A DNA stretch of 62,864 bases from Gammaproteobacteria bacterium (GTDB lineage: Bacteria; Pseudomonadota; Gammaproteobacteria; UBA5861). The stretch is from the NCBI GenBank assembly GCA_022360445.1, contig JAKSCV010000085.1, positions 1-62,864 of the forward strand, in the 5' to 3' direction. The notes under the pieces are model-generated. The model did no database searches. It had not been told where the DNA came from and saw only the letters and a program-made list of their open reading frames with translations. A program made the translations under genes and the position numbers. This document shows positions 57,456 to 62,864 of the stretch, piece by piece; the stretch's first letter is position 1; the number at the start of each line of letters is the position of its first letter.

Positions 57456-58715
57456 CTAGATGTTGATAATCGTTTGAGTCACGGTGCTGCTGGTTTCAAT
57501 CGACTTGGCGTTGGCTTGAAAGTTGCGTTGGGCGGTAATCAGTTTGACCAACTGGCTGGTCAGTTCGACGTTAGATGTTTCCAGTGCGCTGGCCTGAATG
57601 CTGCCAAAACGGCCAGTGCCTGCTTCACCAACAAGAACTTGCCCGGATGAGACTGTTTCTCGCCACATGGTATTGCCCACTTGGCGTAGGCCCTCTGCAT
57701 TGGGGAAATCTGCAATCACGAGTTTGCCCAGTGCGCGCGATTCGCCATTGGTATAGTTGCCTTGAACCGTTCCGTCTTCAGTGACTTCCAGGCCATTCAG
57801 ACGGCCGGTGCCTGCGCCATTCTGTGTCAAGCTGGCGATGCTGAATGGCGAGGAAAACTGAGTGGTGTCGGTCCCGTTGGGCGATAAGTAGTTTAACGTT
57901 AACGACAAGGGGTTGGCGCCGTTGGTCAACGTTTCGGGGCTGTAGTGAACCAGGCCATCAGCCGGCGTGGTGAGAATACCACTCGCGTTAAAAGCCAAAT
58001 CTTCAGTGGCCTGGGGGGTCAGCTGGTTGCCATCCAGGAAGGTGCGTGTTTCCCAGGTGTTGTTGGCTGAGTCGGTTTTGATGAAGTAGGCCTGCAAGGT
58101 GTGGGGGTTTCCGAGTGAATCGTAGACTGTGGTTGACGTTGTTTGAGTAAATGTACTGGTGTCCAAAGGGTCAAAGTTGGCAATAGGCAGGTCAGGTGCA
58201 CCGGAAGGCAAGTTGACGCCAAGCGTTACTTCATTTGTAGCGGAAGGTGCGCCAAAGGAGTCCGGTACCTGCAGTGATCCGGCTGATGAAAAGCTGGTTG
58301 AAATGACTGTACCATCATCAGCATCTACCGGGAAAACCTGCAAAAACTGCCCCTGAGAGTTAACGACATAGCCGTTAGCATCCACGCCGAAGGACCCGGC
58401 ACGGGTGTAGGCTGGATCGAGAGTGTCGCGGCCGGTTGATGTCATGAAAAAACCGGAACCATTAATGGCAAGATCGAGACCGTTGTCTGTGTATTCAAGG
58501 CTGCCTTGGTTGAATTGCTGACGGACCTGACTGAGTAAAACCCCAGAACCAATGGCTGTTTTGGAGGTGCTGAAGGAGTTGACCGAATAGACATCAGCAA
58601 ATTCGGCGCGAGAGCCTTTAAAACCATGTGTGCCCACATTGGCGATATTATTGCTGGTGACGCTCAGTTCAGAGCCGGCTGCGTTAAGCCCGCTAAGTGC
58701 AATTGCGAAGGACAT
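57456..58715 (-). CDS. flgE: Flagellar hook protein FlgE
   Basis: 419 residues. The N-terminal FAIALSGLNAAGSELSVTSN and C-terminal VELTSQLVKLITAQRNFQAN are hook-family helices, with a large middle region. It polymerises to form the hook on the rod, capped by FlgD. It follows flgD after 28 bp. Confidence 0.96.
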   Translation of the reverse strand: MSFAIALSGLNAAGSELSVTSNNIANVGTHGFKGSRAEFADVYSVNSFSTSKTAIGSGVLLSQVRQQFNQGSLEYTDNGLDLAINGSGFFMTSTGRDTLDPAYTRAGSFGVDANGYVVNSQGQFLQVFPVDADDGTVISTSFSSAGSLQVPDSFGAPSATNEVTLGVNLPSGAPDLPIANFDPLDTSTFTQTTSTTVYDSLGNPHTLQAYFIKTDSANNTWETRTFLDGNQLTPQATEDLAFNASGILTTPADGLVHYSPETLTNGANPLSLTLNYLSPNGTDTTQFSSPFSIASLTQNGAGTGRLNGLEVTEDGTVQGNYTNGESRALGKLVIADFPNAEGLRQVGNTMWRETVSSGQVLVGEAGTGRFGSIQASALETSNVELTSQLVKLITAQRNFQANAKSIETSSTVTQTIINI

Positions 58716-58743
58716 AGTGTGCTCCTGTCTTTAAGATGGGTCG

Positions 58744-59415
58744 TTAACTGATTTTTAAAATATCGTTCATTGATCGATCGCCCAGATTGGATAAGTGCAG
58801 GGTGAACCCTCCGGGCCCACCGAGGCTGACACTATCCACTGTGTCGTTGGCGAATGCCTGAATGGCTTCACTTTGTTCGCCATTTGTCATTTGTGCCGAG
58901 ATGACATAGGTGCCTGGCTCAGCTTGGTCATTGTTTTCGAGCGTGCCATCCCATGTGTAATGGTTTAATCCAGCCGCTTGTTCGCCAAGATGGAGAGTTT
59001 GAACCAGCTCGCCATTGGGTTTGGAAATTTTGACGATGACGTTTTGTGCGTTAGATGGGAGATTGACCATTCCTGTCATTTCTCCCGAATCCGAAAGTGT
59101 ATTGATATCCGAAGGTGTGGTTACTGTGCGGCCGACCATGACAGATGCCTGTAGCGCCTGGTTGGACTGCATAGCTGAGGCCAACGTGTCGAACGATGAC
59201 TGCAACTCAGTAATGCCGTTGACTGTGCCAAACTGTGCCATTTGCGCAATAAAGTCTGCATCCTGGATGGGTTGTAGTGGATCCTGGTTAGCCAGTTGTG
59301 TGGTCATTAAACGCAGGAACTCAGCTTGCCCTAAGCTGTCGTTTGGTTTTTGGGGTTGTTGCCGCTGTGTTAAGCCAAGATCTTCGTAGGCATTTGTACT
59401 GTTGATTGTGCTCAT
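58744..59415 (-). CDS. flgD: Hook-cap assembly protein FlgD
   Basis: 223 residues. N-terminal FlgD region with QAEFLRLMTTQLANQDPLQP and FIAQMAQFGTVNGITELQSS, then an FN3-like/tudor-like C-terminal domain. It is the scaffold for hook assembly and leaves when the hook is done. Confidence 0.95.
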   Translation of the reverse strand: MSTINSTNAYEDLGLTQRQQPQKPNDSLGQAEFLRLMTTQLANQDPLQPIQDADFIAQMAQFGTVNGITELQSSFDTLASAMQSNQALQASVMVGRTVTTPSDINTLSDSGEMTGMVNLPSNAQNVIVKISKPNGELVQTLHLGEQAAGLNHYTWDGTLENNDQAEPGTYVISAQMTNGEQSEAIQAFANDTVDSVSLGGPGGFTLHLSNLGDRSMNDILKIS

Positions 59416-59435
59416 AGTCCGTTACTCGCGAGTGT

Positions 59436-59843
59436 TTAGCTTCCCAGTCTGAGTGTTTGCAAAAGCAGCTGCTTAGATGTGTTGAAGACTTCGACGTTGC
59501 TTTGGTAGCTGCGGGACGCGGAAATCATGTCGACCATTTGTTCGACCATATTGACATTGGATGAGTAGATGTTGCCGTTTTCATCGGCCAATGGGTGCCC
59601 GGGCTGGTGTCGCACCGGAATGGGTGACTGGTTCTCGACAACGGCGACCATACGCACACCGGTTGCCTGGTTATCGGCATCTTGTAAAACCTGCTGGAAC
59701 ACGGGGTGCCGGGCCCGGTAAGCCTCGTCAGGGTTTTGAGTAATGGTGTCTGCGTTCGCCATGTTGCTGGCGACAAGATTCAATCGCAGGGATTGGGCAT
59801 TCATGGCGGAGCCGGCGACGTTAAAGTTATCAAACAACGACAT
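59436..59843 (-). CDS. flgC: Flagellar proximal rod protein FlgC
   Basis: 135 residues. It starts with NVAGSAMNAQSLRLNLVASN and ends NMVEQMVDMISASRSYQSNV, the rod/hook pair of helices. It forms the proximal rod with FlgB and FlgF. flgB lies two bases upstream. Confidence 0.96.
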   Translation of the reverse strand: MSLFDNFNVAGSAMNAQSLRLNLVASNMANADTITQNPDEAYRARHPVFQQVLQDADNQATGVRMVAVVENQSPIPVRHQPGHPLADENGNIYSSNVNMVEQMVDMISASRSYQSNVEVFNTSKQLLLQTLRLGS

Positions 59844-59845
59844 GA

Positions 59846-60229
59846 TTATTCTCCCTTAATCGCTGCCGAGAGTGATTTGAATTTATTTCCAACAAACTGC
59901 AGGCTGGCTTGATACTGCACCGCGTTTTCAGCAAAGAGTGCCTGCTCAACCTGAGTTTCTACCGTGTTGCCATCCAACGAGGGCTGATGCGGTTGCCTGA
60001 ACTGGAGCGTTCCCTCTGCGCTAAGCGCGCCGACAAAGTGGCGCTGGTGCGTTTGAGTCATCGAAACGTCAGTTTTTGATGCCGTTTTCAATGCCGAGCG
60101 AAAGTCAATATCTTGCGCTTTGTAATTCGGGGTATCGGCATTGGCGAGATTGGACGCGAGTAATGTCGCTCTCTGTGAGCGTAAAAGTAACGCGTTGTCA
60201 TGAATTCCGAGTGCTTTATCGAGTCCCAC
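59846..60229 (-). CDS. flgB: Flagellar proximal rod protein FlgB
   Basis: 127 residues from GTG at 60229. The TTG at 60241 is rejected because TTGGAG covers it and fits as the Shine-Dalgarno of the GTG, with six bases between. It contains LLLRSQRATLLASNLANADT and PNYKAQDIDFRSAL. First gene of the flgBCDEFGHIJKL operon, behind a sigma-54 promoter. Confidence 0.93.
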   Translation of the reverse strand: MGLDKALGIHDNALLLRSQRATLLASNLANADTPNYKAQDIDFRSALKTASKTDVSMTQTHQRHFVGALSAEGTLQFRQPHQPSLDGNTVETQVEQALFAENAVQYQASLQFVGNKFKSLSAAIKGE

Positions 60230-60264
60230 CGTATTCTCCAAATCATTGTGTCTGGAAATTATTC

Positions 60265-60281
60265 AGCAGGAGGCGTGCCAA
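60265..60281 (-). promoter_or_regulatory. Sigma-54 promoter of the flg operon
   Basis: The minus strand reads TGGCACGCCTCCTGCTG, with the invariant GG and GC ten bases apart as in TGGCAC-N5-TTGCA. The start would be near 60254, about 25 bases before the flgB GTG. RpoN control of class II/III rod-hook genes is known from Vibrio and Pseudomonas; here it needs an activator such as FlrC, not in the window. Confidence 0.75.
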
Positions 60282-60486
60282 TGTTTTTTATTTGTTGGGC
60301 AGTTTTTGGCTTCCGTTGTATTGATCTTTATTAATTGCTTGATTTTTTTATATTATTTTAATGTTTGCTTGCGTTGCTGTCTGCAATGAAAAAGCATTCA
60401 TGGAATTTTGAGGGAGCGGAGGGCGGCAAGAGGTGGGCGGGCGGCAACATAGGTTTGCAGCCCCGCGATGAGGAGGCTGTGTTCTG

Positions 60487-61425
60487 CTACTGCTTAGGGG
60501 TATGGATTTGATTGACGTGCTTACCTATACCGGAAGCGAGGATGTCTGGTTCGAACTTGGCGATAAACTCATCAGCTCCGACTTTATCGACCATCGCCTG
60601 GTTGAATCCACCGCTCATTGATGTATGCAGTAAAATACGGAAATGTTGCAGTCTTTGGTCTCGCCGGATGAGGGTTGTCAAGGTATAACCATCCATTTTG
60701 GGCATTTCGATATCTGATATAATGAGTGCTAGGCGCTCAATCTCAGTGGAGCCATTACTTGCCCAGTTCTCGAGTAGTTGCAGCGCCTCAGCACCGTCAC
60801 AGGCTAGTACTGGTTCAAGGCCAAGCTGTTCTGCTGTCTTTTTAACTTGATTGCGAGCGACAACCGAGTCATCAACAATAAGAACGAGATTTTTGTTAAG
60901 CTCCTCAACTTGATTTTGATCTGAAATCTCTTTTGATATTTCCACTTCAGCGCCGTTGACTTCTGCCAGGACGCGTTCGACATCTAGAATTTCCACGAGC
61001 TCACCTTCCATATGAGCAACGGCGGTTAAATAGCTTTTACTAATGCTACCTTTAGGAGGCGGCATAATTTCTTTCCATGTTTGGTTGACAATGCGGTCTA
61101 CTGAGCCAACCAGGAAACCTTGTACCTTTTGATTAAACTCCGTGATGATCAGAAAAGCATCGGAAATATCTTTAACCGGTGTCAGTCCAATTGCCATGCT
61201 GAGGTCCATTACTGACATAGTTGTGCCGCGAATATTGATGATGCCACGGACGACGTTGTGTGATTGAGGTATTTGAGTAAGCGGCGGGCATTGAATTACT
61301 TCACGCACCTTAAAAACGTTGATCCCAAAACGTTGCTTGCCATTCAATCGAAACAGTAAAAGTTCGAGTCGATTGTGTCCCGCAAGCTGCGTTCGAGCGT
61401 CGACAGACGCGATAAAGCCAGACAT
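60487..61425 (-). CDS. cheV: Chemotaxis coupling protein CheV
   Basis: 312 residues from the ATG giving MSGFIASVDARTQLAGHNRL, with GGGAGA about nine bases upstream. A CheW-like domain (about 15-165: LLLFRLNGKQRFGINVFKVR) is fused to a receiver domain (about 180-300: VLIVDDSVVARNQVK, phosphoacceptor D in LIISDIEMPKMDGYTLT). CheV couples receptors to CheA and may damp the signal by phosphorylation. It is preceded by a FliA promoter and lies upstream of the flg operon, transcribed in the same direction. Confidence 0.95.
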   Translation of the reverse strand: MSGFIASVDARTQLAGHNRLELLLFRLNGKQRFGINVFKVREVIQCPPLTQIPQSHNVVRGIINIRGTTMSVMDLSMAIGLTPVKDISDAFLIITEFNQKVQGFLVGSVDRIVNQTWKEIMPPPKGSISKSYLTAVAHMEGELVEILDVERVLAEVNGAEVEISKEISDQNQVEELNKNLVLIVDDSVVARNQVKKTAEQLGLEPVLACDGAEALQLLENWASNGSTEIERLALIISDIEMPKMDGYTLTTLIRRDQRLQHFRILLHTSMSGGFNQAMVDKVGADEFIAKFEPDILASGIGKHVNQIHTPKQ

Positions 61426-61510
61426 ATAGTGTTCTCCCAATTATCCAGGGGTCTGAGGCCACCTTGGTTAGCCCGAATGAAGCCATTCAGGTGTGCAAAT
61501 CCTTAAATGT

Positions 61511-61537
61511 TTTTCGGCCACTTTTTTTTCTGCTTTA
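61511..61537 (-). promoter_or_regulatory. FliA (sigma-28) promoter of cheV
   Basis: On the minus strand TAAAGCAG, exactly eleven bases, then GCCGAAAA, against the consensus TAAAGTTT-N11-GCCGATAA. The -35 core TAAAG is exact and the -10 matches seven of eight. The start would be near 61504, about 79 bases before cheV. Confidence 0.7.
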
Positions 61538-61597
61538 GCTATATTTGGGTTTAGGGTAGAAACTAATGATGGCATCAGCAGGGATGAGAGCATTAAG

Positions 61598-62320
61598 GTG
61601 ATAACAAGACCTAGAGTAAAAGCATTGGTTTTTATACTCTGGATAGGCGGCTTCGTCTTACCGGCTCAGGTCGCATGGGCAATGGATGCGGTGGAAGATA
61701 TTGAGAAAATCAAACAGGCTGCAGAAGCTTATCTGCATGAGCTCTACAAAAATGCACCTTACCCCGTTAAAGTTCGCATTGATGCGTTAGATCCACGCCT
61801 ACGGCTCGCAAGTTGTGGGCAATCATTAAATGTTGAGACAAAAGATGCAACCAGGCGTCAGGGGCGCCTTTTTTTAAGTATTAAATGTGCTGGCCCTAAG
61901 CCGTGGCGTATTTTCGTGCCAGTGACACTTGAAAGCAACATTCACGTTGTGAAAACGCGAAGGGTCATAGTGCGTGGGAAAATTATTGAGTCTGATGACT
62001 TGCAACTGGTAAAAATGAGCTTAAGCCAACTTCCCGCTAGCTATTACAGTGACCTCCGCCGTGTTGTTGGCCAGCAGGCACGCAGGCTGATTGATGTGGA
62101 CCGAGTGATCACCAGTATGTACTTGAAGCCACCCTATCTCATTAAACAGGGCCAGCGTGTGACGGTTATTGCTTTATTAGATGGAATTAAGGTGCAAAGT
62201 GCAGGTGTGGCTTTGAAAAGTGTCGAAAAAGGCCAAACAGTTTCTGTTCGCAATGTCACTTCAGGGCGAATCATTGAAGGGATTGCCATTCATCCGGGTG
62301 TTGTCGAAGTCAAGCCTTAG
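61598..62320 (+). CDS. flgA: Flagellar P-ring chaperone FlgA
   Basis: 240 residues from GTG at 61598, which puts a signal peptide (KALVFILWIGGFVLPAQVAWA) at the N-terminus; the frame is open to 61493 but the first 35 codons are not family-like. A SAF domain covers about residues 115-180 (VIVRGKIIESDDLQLVKMSL). FlgA is a periplasmic chaperone for FlgI. It is divergent from cheV, and no flgM or flgN follows it. Confidence 0.93.
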   Translation: MITRPRVKALVFILWIGGFVLPAQVAWAMDAVEDIEKIKQAAEAYLHELYKNAPYPVKVRIDALDPRLRLASCGQSLNVETKDATRRQGRLFLSIKCAGPKPWRIFVPVTLESNIHVVKTRRVIVRGKIIESDDLQLVKMSLSQLPASYYSDLRRVVGQQARRLIDVDRVITSMYLKPPYLIKQGQRVTVIALLDGIKVQSAGVALKSVEKGQTVSVRNVTSGRIIEGIAIHPGVVEVKP

Positions 62321-62357
62321 CAGATGATTGTGATAAGCTATATTAATATAATAAAAA

Positions 62358-62386
62358 TTGACTCAGAGAAGTGGGATAGGCATAAT
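62358..62386 (+). promoter_or_regulatory. Sigma-70 promoter of the tRNA-tuf block
   Basis: TTGACT (62358-62363), 17 bases, then CATAAT (62381-62386) is a near-consensus promoter. It is followed by a GC-containing discriminator (TAGCCTC), typical of stringently controlled stable RNA. The start is near 62393, just before tRNA-Tyr. Confidence 0.8.
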
Positions 62387-62401
62387 TAGCCTCTTTTATT
62401 C

Positions 62402-62486
62402 GGAGGGGTTCCCGAGTGGCCAAAGGGGGCAGACTGTAAATCTGCTGGCTCCGCCTTCGGAGGTTCGAATCCTCCCCCCTCCACCA
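62402..62486 (+). tRNA. tRNA-Tyr (GTA)
   Basis: 85 bases with an encoded CCA. Acceptor stem GGAGGGG/CCCCTCC, anticodon GTA at 62436-62438 in CTGTAAA, a long class II variable arm (GGCTCCGCCTTCGGA) and GGTTCGAATCC. GUA tRNAs are substrates of the Tgt/QueA queuosine pathway. Confidence 0.97.
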
Positions 62487-62514
62487 TGGTTGTTGAGAAG
62501 TTGTGGCTGGCTTA

Positions 62515-62588
<74 letters not shown>

Positions 62589-62645
62589 TTGATGTGACTG
62601 TGCGATGGGGCAGGGTAGTATAAGGACGCTTACGCTGCGATTAAT

Positions 62646-62721
<76 letters not shown>

Positions 62722-62752
62722 TTTTTTAATCTGCATAACTTAAACGGTTTGA

Positions 62753-62864
<112 letters not shown>

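Noticed and set aside
61469-61485. Sigma-54-like site TGGCTTCATTCGGGCTA upstream of cheV
   Set aside because: It has GG-N10-GC, but the -24 and -12 flanks are poor, and a much better FliA site lies 26 bp upstream.

Overview
The window is a stretch of gammaproteobacterial chromosome, near 50% GC by eye. The gene content fits a motile marine-type gammaproteobacterium (Oceanospirillales or Alteromonadales-like). Supporting features are a complete isc operon with hscBA-fdx-iscX, the fabA-fabB pair for unsaturated fatty acids, queA-tgt-yajC-secDF, lgt-thyA-folA, ampDE, hisI-hisE-tatABC, a one-direction flgB-to-flgL cluster with RpoN- and FliA-type promoters, and a tRNA-Tyr/Gly/Thr block leading into tuf. 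I cannot assign a genus. Most of the window is core genome. I found no prophage, insertion sequence, CRISPR array, rRNA gene or transposase.

Layout. 1-3.1 kb (minus): the start of phoB behind a Pho box, an HDOD signalling protein and glyA. 3.1-6.7 kb (plus): a luciferase-like monooxygenase, a hotdog thioesterase and a two-gene ABC exporter. 6.7-13 kb is accessory: a MocR-type regulator divergent from a DUF1127 gene, an AT-rich phzF-like gene between 40-bp imperfect direct repeats, a cupin, two EamA permeases, a transglutaminase-like protein and a gamma-carbonic anhydrase. 13.2-15.6 kb: an acyl-CoA operon (crotonase, thioesterase, class III CoA-transferase), then a lipoprotein. 16.4-24 kb: folA-thyA-lgt facing queA-tgt-yajC-secD-secF. 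24-32 kb: suhB, trmJ, cysE and the isc operon. 32-42 kb: rep, two small uncharacterised genes, ampDE, rnd, nnrS, a response regulator with a degenerate GGDEF domain, a broken TfoX C-terminal-domain gene and zapE. 42-50 kb: a split YeeE/YedE transporter, hisA-F-I-E, tatABC, nadA, fabA and fabB. 50-61.4 kb (minus): flgBCDEFGHIJKL and cheV. 61.6-62.9 kb (plus): flgA, three tRNA genes and the start of tuf.

How the parts work together. The isc operon builds Fe-S clusters under IscR control and sits beside cysE, which feeds cysteine to IscS. The flg operon encodes the rod, hook, L/P rings and hook-filament junction, with flgA as P-ring chaperone and cheV as coupling protein. YajC-SecDF and TatABC are the two export routes, and Lgt lipidates exported lipoproteins.

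The least ordinary points are: an rnd gene that seems to start at a non-canonical AUC codon; the phzF-like insertion between repeats; a probable MocR operator of two direct repeats 31 bp apart; a frameshifted TfoX C-terminal-domain gene; a crotonase lacking both catalytic glutamates; and FliA-type promoters on cheV and on the degenerate GGDEF regulator. No clearly new defence or mobile system is visible.
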